A stretch of 64,000 nt of DNA, taken from NCBI RefSeq assembly GCF_031458235.1, contig NZ_JAVDYB010000001.1, forward strand, positions 4,361,001-4,425,000, written 5' to 3'. Below are positions 9,565 through 16,647 of this stretch, in pieces. The stretch comes from Catenuloplanes atrovinosus (GTDB lineage: Bacteria; Actinomycetota; Actinomycetes; Mycobacteriales; Micromonosporaceae). The position numbers and the translations under genes were made by a program. The notes under the pieces were generated by a model that was given only the letters and a program-made list of their open reading frames with translations, made no database searches and was not told the DNA's origin. Each line of letters starts with the position of its first letter. Within the stretch, counting starts at the first letter, position 1.

Positions 9565-9592
9565 ACAACGGTGCCGGGAATCGACAACGGTG
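9565..9592 (+). repeat. Nine-base direct repeat ACAACGGTG, candidate SARP binding site
   Basis: ACAACGGTG occurs exactly at 9565-9573 and 9584-9592, starts 19 bases apart, in the intergenic region between the SARP gene and the peptide gene. The second copy overlaps a possible -35 element. SARP proteins bind direct repeats in this position, although a spacing of 11 or 22 is more usual. The function is inferred. Confidence 0.4.
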
Positions 9593-9610
9593 TCTGACTG
9601 CGGATATATC
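9581..9610 (+). promoter_or_regulatory. Candidate promoter of the peptide-YcaO operon
   Basis: TCGACA at 9581-9586 and TATATC at 9605-9610 are separated by 18 bases and lie about 80 bases upstream of the peptide start codon. This local AT patch is unusual in the surrounding GC-rich sequence. The assignment rests on resemblance to sigma-70-type hexamers only. Confidence 0.3.
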
Positions 9611-9689
9611 CACCATTCATTCGGCATGGATCGGCGTGCACGAGGCTCGGTCCAATGCTCCGCTCGACGCTCGATGATGGAGGTAGCAC

Positions 9690-9824
9690 ATGGGACTGCA
9701 CGACGCGATCTACCGGGCACAGAAGGACAAGCCCGAACTCGCCGAGACCGAGCAGCGAATCCTCGACGAGCTGACCGAGCGTGACCGGGATTCCGAGGTG
9801 GAGACGGCCGAGCCCGCCGCCTGA
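9690..9824 (+). CDS. Small acidic peptide (44 aa), candidate YcaO substrate/RiPP precursor
   Basis: An ATG at 9690 follows a strong ribosome binding site (GGAGG at 9679-9683, seven bases from the ATG) and opens a 44-residue frame ending at TGA 9822-9824. The peptide has 13 Asp/Glu, 6 Arg/Lys and no cysteine. It looks helical over most of its length and ends in a Ser/Thr/Glu/Ala/Pro-rich tail (residues 35-44, SEVETAEPAA). It lies 82 bases upstream of the YcaO gene on the same strand, with a strong hairpin between them, and is divergent from a SARP regulator. This is the arrangement expected of a RiPP precursor and its modifying enzyme. I recognise no family. It could instead be a small regulatory or partner protein. 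Confidence 0.7.
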   Translation: MGLHDAIYRAQKDKPELAETEQRILDELTERDRDSEVETAEPAA

Positions 9825-9836
9825 GTCGACGTCACG

Positions 9837-9863
9837 GGGCCGGGCGGATCACCCGCCCGGCCC
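9837..9863 (+). terminator. Strong GC hairpin between the peptide and YcaO genes (attenuator or partial terminator)
   Basis: An 11-bp perfect stem (9837-9847 with 9853-9863, GGGCCGGGCGG and its complement) closes a five-base loop ATCAC, 12 bases after the peptide stop codon. No T-run follows. Hairpins in this position commonly let the precursor mRNA accumulate above the enzyme mRNA, or protect the upstream message. Confidence 0.6.
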
Positions 9864-9906
9864 ACCCGGTCCCGGAGTGTCGGTGCGTGCGGTCGGAGGT
9901 GGCGTG

Positions 9907-11226
9907 ATGTCGGGGACGAATCTTGCGGTCGGCGCCGTGGTTCAGGACGGTGAGCGGGCACTGAGCCTGCCCGAGGCCCATTCACGGGGTATGGCGGCGG
10001 TGGCCGAACTGGGTCTCCGGGTGGACTGCACGGCGGTGCTCGACGGTGACCCCGCCGTGTGGACGGCGACGTTGTGGCGTGACGACGATCCGGTGCCCAG
10101 CGGGCTTGGGCTCGGCAAGGGAGATTCGGCGGCGGCGCGGGTCGGCGCGATCTTCGAGGCGCTGGAGCACCACCTCAGTGGGCTGCGGGGCCTCGCGGGC
10201 GGCGGGACGACGCTGCGCCCCGCGAGTGAGATCGCCGGCGACGCGACGCTGCGGCGCGACGTGGCGCTCGGCCTGCTCGGGGAACTGCCCGACGGGCCGG
10301 TGGGCTGCCTTCCGTTCCGCGTGGTGACCAGCGGCGCCGAGGTCGGCGTGCCGCTGTTCCTGTCCGTGCCGGACTACCTCGACGAGGGCGCCGACCCGCT
10401 GCGGGAGAGCCTGGGCGACCACTACGACTACGCCGGCGTGAGCCGGTACTCCTGCAACAACGGCTGGGCGGCGGGCACCGACCCGGTCGAGGCGGCGGTC
10501 CACGCGCTCAACGAGACCATCGAGCGGGACGCGCTCTCCCTGCTGCTGATCGACCAGTTCCTGGGGCGGCGCAGGTCCCCGCTCGTCCTCATCGACCCGG
10601 GTACGCTGCCGGACGACCTCGCGGCCCTGATGTCGGCGGCGCAGACCATCCTCGGCCGGCGGCCGCACCTGATCGACATGACCACCGACCTGGGCGTGCC
10701 GGCGATCCTCGCCTACCTTCCCGCGCCGGACGGCGAACCGGCCCGGGTCCGCGGCTGCGGCGCCTCGCTCTCCCGTCACTATGCGATCGCGCGGGCGGTG
10801 AGCGAGCTGGTCCAGGTGCACCTGGCGTCCTCGCTCGGCGACGTCCACTCCGCGTTCGCCGCCATGACGCCGGTCCGGCACGACTGGACGGCGCCGTATC
10901 CGGCGCTGCACGCCTGCTACCTGAGCGACTTCAGCACCCGGCTGGGCGGCGCCACCCTGGTGCCGTACCGGGACACGGACGCGCCGGGCACGGCCGCCGG
11001 CCACTTCGGCGCGCTCGTCGACGCCCTGTCCCGGCGCGGCCTCACACCGTTGCGGCGTGACCACTACGTCACCGGCAACCTGGCCGTGGTCAACGTCTTC
11101 GTCCCCGGCCTGGAGCGGTTCATGCTCGTCACCGACGGGCAGGTGGTGGTGCCGGGCGAGCGAGGCATGGCGGTCAAGAACAACGGCGTACGACGCGAGC
11201 CCGGCACCGAAGGTGACCGACGCTGA
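9907..11226 (+). CDS. YcaO-domain protein (ATP-dependent peptide cyclodehydratase/thioamidation-type enzyme)
   Basis: The 439-residue protein is a full YcaO domain. YcaO enzymes use ATP to activate a peptide backbone amide, giving azol(in)es, thioamides, amidines or macroamidines. The ATP/Mg signatures are visible: AIFEALEHH (about residues 80-88), the central block NNGWAAGTDPVEAAVHAL followed by NETIERDAL (about 180-208), and a later ARAVSELVQ. The C-terminus lacks the PxPxP ending of classical heterocyclases. The ATG at 9907 has GGAGG seven bases upstream. No TfuA-like, E1-like, dehydrogenase, peptidase or transporter gene is adjacent, so it may act alone or with an unlinked partner. The 44-aa peptide encoded just upstream is the natural substrate candidate. 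Confidence 0.9.
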   Translation: MSGTNLAVGAVVQDGERALSLPEAHSRGMAAVAELGLRVDCTAVLDGDPAVWTATLWRDDDPVPSGLGLGKGDSAAARVGAIFEALEHHLSGLRGLAGGGTTLRPASEIAGDATLRRDVALGLLGELPDGPVGCLPFRVVTSGAEVGVPLFLSVPDYLDEGADPLRESLGDHYDYAGVSRYSCNNGWAAGTDPVEAAVHALNETIERDALSLLLIDQFLGRRRSPLVLIDPGTLPDDLAALMSAAQTILGRRPHLIDMTTDLGVPAILAYLPAPDGEPARVRGCGASLSRHYAIARAVSELVQVHLASSLGDVHSAFAAMTPVRHDWTAPYPALHACYLSDFSTRLGGATLVPYRDTDAPGTAAGHFGALVDALSRRGLTPLRRDHYVTGNLAVVNVFVPGLERFMLVTDGQVVVPGERGMAVKNNGVRREPGTEGDRR

Positions 11227-11296
11227 TCATCGCGCCAGCCGGCCGTCACCGAGCACTCGACGAACCATGCCCCCTGCGCGAGTGCGAACGCCGTCT

Positions 11297-11315
11297 CCGC
11301 CCGGCCGTGGGGCGG
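11297..11315. terminator. Possible bidirectional terminator between convergent genes
   Basis: CCGCCC at 11297-11302 pairs with GGGCGG at 11310-11315 around a seven-base loop. It lies between the end of the YcaO gene and the end of the convergent secreted-protein gene, with no T-run. Confidence 0.35.
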
Positions 11316-11316
11316 A

Positions 11317-11781
11317 TCAGGTGGTGTGGGTCAGGGTCGCGCCGGTCCGGAAGTCCTCCAGCTCGGCGGTCATGGAGATGTGCTCGACCACGCACGTGTA
11401 GCCGCTGACGCCCAGGCCCTGCACCCTGAGCGGCACCGTGGCCGGCCCCTCGACGGTGCCGTCGAAGCTGATCAGGTAGTCGCTCGTCCGCAGGGACGAC
11501 GCGGTCCGGTGAATGTGCAGCGTCGACTCCTCATTCGTGCACACCGCGTCCACCTCGGCGGTGACCCTGGTCGAGATCGTGGTGACGTTCGCGTCCAGCT
11601 CCACGTCCACCTCCAGGAAGGCGACGGTGGCGGTGGTGCCGTTCCACCTGATCTTGGTCGCCTCGGGCACGAAGTGCGCGTCCGCGGTCGCCGATGCGGC
11701 ACTGAAGTCGCCCAACAGCAGCGCCGCGGTGGCCACCACGGACGCCCCCACCCGGGCCGGCGCTTTCTTCATGAATAGCAT
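11317..11781 (-). CDS. Small secreted protein of unknown family
   Basis: From the ATG at 11781 (purine-rich AAAGGGGG just upstream) the protein is 154 residues: a basic start (MLFMKKAPARVG), a hydrophobic stretch ending in an alanine-rich cleavage region (SAASATADA, about residue 35), then a mature part rich in Val/Thr/Glu suggesting beta strands, with two cysteines that could form a disulphide. ATG 11772 (MKKAP) is an alternative start. I recognise no family. It is convergent with the YcaO gene and lies in the same orientation, 121 bases downstream of another secreted protein of unknown family, so the two may form a transcription unit. Confidence 0.7.
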   Translation of the reverse strand: MLFMKKAPARVGASVVATAALLLGDFSAASATADAHFVPEATKIRWNGTTATVAFLEVDVELDANVTTISTRVTAEVDAVCTNEESTLHIHRTASSLRTSDYLISFDGTVEGPATVPLRVQGLGVSGYTCVVEHISMTAELEDFRTGATLTHTT

Positions 11782-11902
11782 CTTGCCCCCTTTCGAAGAG
11801 AACGAAGAACGGCGACTGGTGTGGGTCAACCGCACCGCACCAATCGCCGCCCTCGTCAAACAATGATCGGCAGATCAGTCGAATGATCTGTCCGAGGTCC
11901 GA

Positions 11903-12526
11903 TCAGAACTCCTCGAAGTCCACCGGAATGTCGTTGTTGTTCTGGTCCTTGGCACCGCCGGATTCACCGTTGACGACCGTGAAGTCCTTGGTCGTTCCGG
12001 CGACCTGGAGTCGCAGCGTCTCGAACCCGACGCGAAGGGTCGAGACGCCGTTCAAATTGGCCGCTGAAACCTTGAACTTGATGTCGATGACGACGTCGAC
12101 GGTGTTCGACTCCTCGAACGTCTTCTTCAGGACACTCCGGCTGGCGTCCGCCTTGAACCTGGCTCCCCACACGCTGAACCCGGCCGAGTACGGCAGGTTG
12201 TAGACGTCGTAGAGGGCCCGGTAGTCGTGGGTCCTGATCGTGCCCCTGATGGTTCCCTCGAGGTCGAAGCCCTGCGACTGGATCACGATGTTCTTGAAGC
12301 TGCTGAAGCCGTGGAACGCGGTCACGTTCTCGGTGGCCACACGGCTGCCGGCCCGGTTGTCGGGCAGCAGGATGGTGAAGCCGTCGTTGGTGACATTGAT
12401 GATCGACACTTCCGCCGGGCTGGCGGCACTGGCCGGGCTGGGGGCGGTCAGTGCCCCACCCGTCAATGCCAGCACACTGGCGGAGACGACCACCGCGTTG
12501 CGGACTTTCCCTGCACGAGAGCGCAT
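11903..12526 (-). CDS. Secreted protein of unknown family (about 207 aa)
   Basis: The ATG at 12526 follows GAAGGGG and starts a protein with a clear Sec-type signal peptide (MRSRAGKVRNAVVVSASVLA, then hydrophobic to SPASA, about residue 34). The mature part is rich in Asn/Val/Thr/Lys, predicts beta structure and ends in an acidic tail (DIPVDFEEF). It contains no cysteine. Its amino-acid and base composition looks less GC-biased than its neighbours. No family is recognised. It lies upstream of the other small secreted protein and downstream of a long AT-richer intergenic region that presumably holds its promoter. Confidence 0.75.
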   Translation of the reverse strand: MRSRAGKVRNAVVVSASVLALTGGALTAPSPASAASPAEVSIINVTNDGFTILLPDNRAGSRVATENVTAFHGFSSFKNIVIQSQGFDLEGTIRGTIRTHDYRALYDVYNLPYSAGFSVWGARFKADASRSVLKKTFEESNTVDVVIDIKFKVSAANLNGVSTLRVGFETLRLQVAGTTKDFTVVNGESGGAKDQNNNDIPVDFEEF

Positions 12527-13336
12527 TTTGACCCCTTCAGGTCGAGTGGACGGCAATCATGCGGCGTAGATGATTGGGGTTCACCCGGCGACTGCCGTCA
12601 ATTGCTTTGAACGTAACGGCGGAAACGACCCGTGTCTATGCCCCTACTCGGGGTAGGTCCACAGTGGCCGTGCATTTCCCGGCGTACCGCATTCTCATTA
12701 AAGATGACCTAGGTCGCCTAGGACCGGGCTACCACTCGCCGATCCGCCGCGATCGTCCGATTGGACCCGAAATATTGCCCGGAGATAACGAGATTTGCCC
12801 TCTCGGTCGGGCCTCATCAGCCTTCGGCACGAAATCGGCGAATAAGGCGTGCGGGCGGCCCGGCCCAGTGACTCAAACATGCATTCTTGTCGATATTCAG
12901 ACAACCAAATGCGGGCACGGTGGATTCCGGAGCCCGGGCTTTTGTGCCTTCAGGGCGCGAGAACGGGCCGGCGGCCACCGCCCCGGCGGACCGTAGGCGC
13001 CGGTCAGCGCGAGGGTCGAGCGGCGGCGATGCCGATGGGGAGCAGATCGATCCCGATGACTCTCGAAGCTCCCGCACGTGCGGGACGGGACCGTGACGCG
13101 ATCGGCGCCGCGGTTCCTTCTCTGCGCGCGATGGTCGCGTACGGGACTGCCTTCTGCCTCCGGTGCGTCGCCTCGGCCTTTCGGTGGGGCGGCACCTGCT
13201 TACCTACCGACCTGACCGCGGGGTCCGGCCGTGGCGGTGTGCGAGGCGGAGCGGCGCCCGGACCTGGTCCGTCAGGAGCTGTCGTACCCGAGCGCTAGCC
13301 TCTCCGCGAATCTCGCCCCGAACTTTAGGAGAACGC
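12527..13336. other. 810-base gap without a convincing gene; AT-richer promoter zone
   Basis: This divergent gap separates the secreted protein (minus) and the beta-propeller gene (plus). The first third (about 12600-12900) is distinctly less GC-rich than the window and contains CCTAGG twice within 12706-12723. Short open frames exist on both strands (for example 12574-12996 and 12849-13298) but show no ribosome binding site or recognisable protein. Near its right end a GGAG sits just ahead of the GTG of the next gene. Confidence 0.5.
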
Positions 13337-14488
13337 GTGAAATCCTCCATCAGGGCGGTGGTCGCGCTGGCGGCAACCGTGGTCGTGGCCGTGGGGCTGA
13401 CGCCCGGCAGCGCGCTCGCGGCGGGCCAGGGCTGGTGGCCGGTTCCCGGCTTCACACCGGGTAACAGCGGCTACAACCCGGCCGAGACGACGATCACCGC
13501 CGCGACCGTCAGCGGCCTCGATCGGGATTACTCGCTGCTCCAGGACCGCTTCGTCACCGCGCCGGTGGTGGGCGGGAACCGGATCTACGTCGCCGGGTGG
13601 AGCGGGCTCCACGCGTACGAGGAGGGCACCGGTCAGCTGCTGTGGTCCACGGTCTGGGACACACGCCCGGTCGCCCGGGAGACCACCTCCCAACTGGCCA
13701 TCGCCGGCGACCGGCTGATCTCTTTACGGAACCATGCGGACGGCGGCAGCAGCCTGCTCCAGGTCTTCGACCTCGACGGCCAGCCGGTGGCCCGGACCGA
13801 GCGCATGCCCGGCACCTACACCGGGATGGCCGTGCTCGGCGACACTATTGTGATCTCTGCGCCGGATCTGTCCGTCACTACCGCGTACCGGATCGAGTGC
13901 GTCGTGGCCTGCGAGCTGACGCCGGTCTGGTCCACGGACGCCACCATGGCCCGCTCGGTCAGCGCGAACGGGCGGGTGCTGCTCGCCGGCACCCGGGACG
14001 GCCGATACCGCAGCGAGATCCGCGACATCGCCACCGGCACGGTCACCTGGAGTCTCGCCGGACGTGCCTACCAGGCGCTGGCCGCGAACGACGCGGGGAC
14101 GAGGTTCTACGTCTCCTGGTGGGACACCTTCCAGGTCCTGGACGTGGAGACCGGCACGGTGACCCTGCTGGGGTCGAACGTGTTCCCGCAGGAGGTGGCG
14201 ATCACCCCGACGCGGATCTACACCGTGTACGCCGGCCGGATCACCGCGTTCGACGCCACCGACGGCACCCAGCTGTGGCGCCGCACGTTCCAGGACGACT
14301 TCCAGAAACCGGCCGTCGCCGGCGGCGTGCTCTACCTGGCGACCGCGTTCGGCCGGACGCACGTTCTGGACGCGGAGACCGGGGACGACCTCATGTCGCC
14401 GCTGGCGTGGATCCTCGATCGGCCGGTCGTCACCGACGGCAAGGCCTACCTGACCGACACCAAGGGTTTGCACGTCTACGTGGTCTGA
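13337..14488 (+). CDS. Secreted PQQ-type beta-propeller protein
   Basis: The GTG at 13337 is preceded by AGGAGAACGC and encodes 383 residues: a signal peptide (VKSSIRAVVALAATVVVAVG to ALAA, about residue 30) and a series of about seven PQQ-like/Trp-docking repeats, seen as blades such as GNRIYVAGWSGLHAYEEGTG, TRIYTVYAGRITAFDATDGT and GVLYLATAFGRTHVLDAETG. The family forms beta-propellers that usually bind proteins or sugars rather than PQQ. A rare TTA leucine codon lies at 13724-13726, so translation may depend on the bldA tRNA, a developmental control in streptomycete relatives. It is monocistronic and converges on the GH16 gene across a strong hairpin. Its ligand is unknown. Confidence 0.85.
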   Translation: MKSSIRAVVALAATVVVAVGLTPGSALAAGQGWWPVPGFTPGNSGYNPAETTITAATVSGLDRDYSLLQDRFVTAPVVGGNRIYVAGWSGLHAYEEGTGQLLWSTVWDTRPVARETTSQLAIAGDRLISLRNHADGGSSLLQVFDLDGQPVARTERMPGTYTGMAVLGDTIVISAPDLSVTTAYRIECVVACELTPVWSTDATMARSVSANGRVLLAGTRDGRYRSEIRDIATGTVTWSLAGRAYQALAANDAGTRFYVSWWDTFQVLDVETGTVTLLGSNVFPQEVAITPTRIYTVYAGRITAFDATDGTQLWRRTFQDDFQKPAVAGGVLYLATAFGRTHVLDAETGDDLMSPLAWILDRPVVTDGKAYLTDTKGLHVYVV

Positions 14489-14502
14489 CAGCCGGTCACC
14501 AC

Positions 14503-14531
14503 GGAGTGGCGGTGGAGCTCACCGCCACTCC
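14503..14531. terminator. Terminator hairpin between convergent genes
   Basis: A 12-bp perfect stem (14503-14514 with 14520-14531, GGAGTGGCGGTG and its complement) with a five-base loop GAGCT begins 15 bases after the beta-propeller stop codon. It lies between two convergent genes and could serve both. Confidence 0.65.
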
Positions 14532-14660
14532 CCCGGATCGCCGACCGCCAACTCCTCGGTCACCTTTCGATCCGCGCGGGCACCGACGCCGGCGGGCGAC
14601 CCCGTCGGCGTGGACCGGCCGGTGCGTCCCGGCTGGGTTGCCGGCGGCGTCGTGGGCGCA

Positions 14661-16115
14661 TCAGAACGGCGTGCCGCCCTCGTGGATCGCGATGTCGCCG
14701 ACCGTCATGGTCCTCGGCAGCGTGGTCATGGCCGGGCTGGTGCCGGTCGCTACCGCCACGTTGAGGATGAGGAACTGGTCGCCGCCGAACGGCCAGGTGC
14801 GGCCGGCGGAGATCGCGTCCGCGGCCCAGACCGTCATGGTGGGCTTGCGGTCGATGTAGAAGCGGACCACGTTGCGGTCGAAGTACACGCCGTACCGGTG
14901 CGGGCGGGCGTCCAGCGACTCGCCGAGGTTCGTGGTGCCGCCGGCCTCGCCCCAGCCGTAGGGCATGTCGACCTTGGGCGCGCCGGCCTTGGCCAGGTGC
15001 ATGGCGCTGTGCGCGAGCGTGGGCGTGGCACCCCAGCCCTCGAAGATGTCCAGCTCACCGCCGGCCGGCCAGCCCACGGTGCGGCTGTTCACGCCGACGG
15101 TCCAGAACGCGGGCCACACCCCGGCGCCGACCGGGGCGACGATCTCCGCCTCGACGTACGAGCCGGCCCGGACCGTCACCTTGCCCTCCGTGGTCAGGCG
15201 GGCGCTGGTGAAGTCGCGGACGACGCCGTCCGTACCGCGTACCCGCTGATGCCGGGCGGTGATCGCGAGCTTCCCGGTGCCGGTCAGCGCCGCGTTGTCC
15301 GTGCTCCGCGTGTAGGTCTGCACCTCGTTGTTGCCCCAGCCGTGCCCGCCGGTCTCGAAGTTCCAGTCCGCGGCGGACGGCGACGTGCCGGCCCCGCCGG
15401 CGAAGGAGACCACCCGCTCCGGGACGGTATCGGTCCGCGCGGGCAGCGCCGCGGAGAAGTCCTTGACGCTCACCCCGGTCACCTCGAACGCGAACCCACC
15501 GTTCGCCGGCAGGCCCAGGTAGACCGAGGTGTCCGCCCAGCCGGGCGCGGTCGCCACGAAGGTACGGGTGATCAGGTGCCAGGCCGCGTCGGTGTACTTG
15601 CCGTAGACCGCGGCGTCGGCGGGCCGGTGACCGTAGTTGCCGTTGGCCAGCAGCATGCCGATCGAGGCGCCGGACGCACGGGTGTCCCGCACCCACGCCT
15701 CCATCCGGTAGACCTTGCCGACCGCGAAGAACGTCTGCGGGCTGCGCAGCGGCACCAGGGCGAACGCCCAACCGCCCGTGCCCGGGCCGGCCGCGGTGCG
15801 CGACAGCGCCATCGCGGTCTTGGCGGTGAACGGGCCGGAGACGCCGGTGACGCGGCGCACCGCGATCGGGCCCGCGCTGGAGGCGGCGGTCCAGCCGGGG
15901 TTCGTGGTGGCGCCGGAGCCGTCCAGCACACCCTCGGTGCTGCCCGCGACAGGGACACCGGAGGTGACGGTGAGCGCGCGGCTGCTGTACCGCTGGACCT
16001 GCGGATCCGCCGCCGCGATCGATGCCGCGGACGCGGGAAAGGCGAGTGTGACGGCGGCGAGCGCGACGACGGATATCGTGCGTCGCGCCCCGCGCCAGGA
16101 CTGGTGGGTGCGCAT
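14661..16115 (-). CDS. Secreted glycoside hydrolase family 16 enzyme
   Basis: The 484-residue protein has a long Sec signal peptide (MRTHQSWRGARRTISVVALA, cleavage after an alanine-rich region near residue 37), an N-terminal beta-sandwich resembling a CBM4/9-type carbohydrate-binding module (about 40-215, with VYRMEAWVRD and a following VSVKDF end), and a C-terminal GH16 catalytic domain carrying the ExDxxE active site as GELDIFEGWG. GH16 enzymes cleave beta-1,3/1,4-glucans and related polymers by retention. The start ATG 16115 is preceded by GAGG. The protein is monocistronic and likely used for extracellular glucan degradation. Confidence 0.92.
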   Translation of the reverse strand: MRTHQSWRGARRTISVVALAAVTLAFPASAASIAAADPQVQRYSSRALTVTSGVPVAGSTEGVLDGSGATTNPGWTAASSAGPIAVRRVTGVSGPFTAKTAMALSRTAAGPGTGGWAFALVPLRSPQTFFAVGKVYRMEAWVRDTRASGASIGMLLANGNYGHRPADAAVYGKYTDAAWHLITRTFVATAPGWADTSVYLGLPANGGFAFEVTGVSVKDFSAALPARTDTVPERVVSFAGGAGTSPSAADWNFETGGHGWGNNEVQTYTRSTDNAALTGTGKLAITARHQRVRGTDGVVRDFTSARLTTEGKVTVRAGSYVEAEIVAPVGAGVWPAFWTVGVNSRTVGWPAGGELDIFEGWGATPTLAHSAMHLAKAGAPKVDMPYGWGEAGGTTNLGESLDARPHRYGVYFDRNVVRFYIDRKPTMTVWAADAISAGRTWPFGGDQFLILNVAVATGTSPAMTTLPRTMTVGDIAIHEGGTPF

Positions 16116-16279
16116 GGGTGAATGACCTCGCGATACAGGGGTCGGTCCGAGGGGATCTCGTTCGTGGGGTGACCAGAGCGCCCTATCGGGAGAACCGGGC
16201 ACCCGTTGAGCACCGCACCGAACCGCAACCCGGAAGCACCACGCCTACCGCGGGTACGGACGTGCCCCATCGAATCGGA

Positions 16280-16594
16280 TCACCACCGTCGCTCGAGAAA
16301 CGCCTCAACCTGCGGCACACGCGCGACCACCGACTCCCCAGCATCGGCCGGCCGTGCCCGCAACCGTCCCGCCAGATCAGGACGGCCGGACCAGAACACG
16401 GCCGGCACCCGCAGAACCGCCGCCAACAGATCGCCCTCCAACAGATCACCCTCCGCCAACGGATCGTCCTCCAGCAGCCGCACCGCCAACGGCACCACGA
16501 CCCCCAACGCCACCTCCTGGCCGACCAGCAGCCGAAGATCCTCCACCGTCAGCGCGCCGACCGGCACCCGGCGCAGCCGATGTATCTCTTCCAT
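16280..16594 (-). CDS. CdiI-like contact-dependent inhibition immunity protein
   Basis: The 104-residue acidic protein matches the family annotated as contact-dependent growth inhibition immunity proteins: a short RLRRVPVGALTVEDLRLLVGQ block, a central hydrophobic stretch with pairs of acidic residues (LLEDDPLAEGD, LLEGDLLAAVLRVP) and a FW motif (PAVFWSG). Members normally neutralise a toxin domain delivered by a CdiA or polymorphic toxin. No toxin gene is adjacent, so it is an orphan immunity gene or has another role. It starts 53 bases downstream of the SCO2524-like gene and probably shares its transcript. Confidence 0.75.
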   Translation of the reverse strand: MEEIHRLRRVPVGALTVEDLRLLVGQEVALGVVVPLAVRLLEDDPLAEGDLLEGDLLAAVLRVPAVFWSGRPDLAGRLRARPADAGESVVARVPQVEAFLERRW

Positions 16595-16647
16595 CAGACT
16601 CGGCAGGCGCGTGCGTACCCCGCCGCCGGGTCTCGCCGCACGCCGAT

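Noticed and set aside
7284-9677. Long plus-strand open frame (797 codons)
   Set aside because: Runs antisense through the SARP gene and across the promoter region; no recognisable domain.
12706-12723. Two CCTAGG copies (GACCTAGGTC plus CCTAGG) as an operator
   Set aside because: The second copy is partial and no regulator is adjacent; too weak to call.
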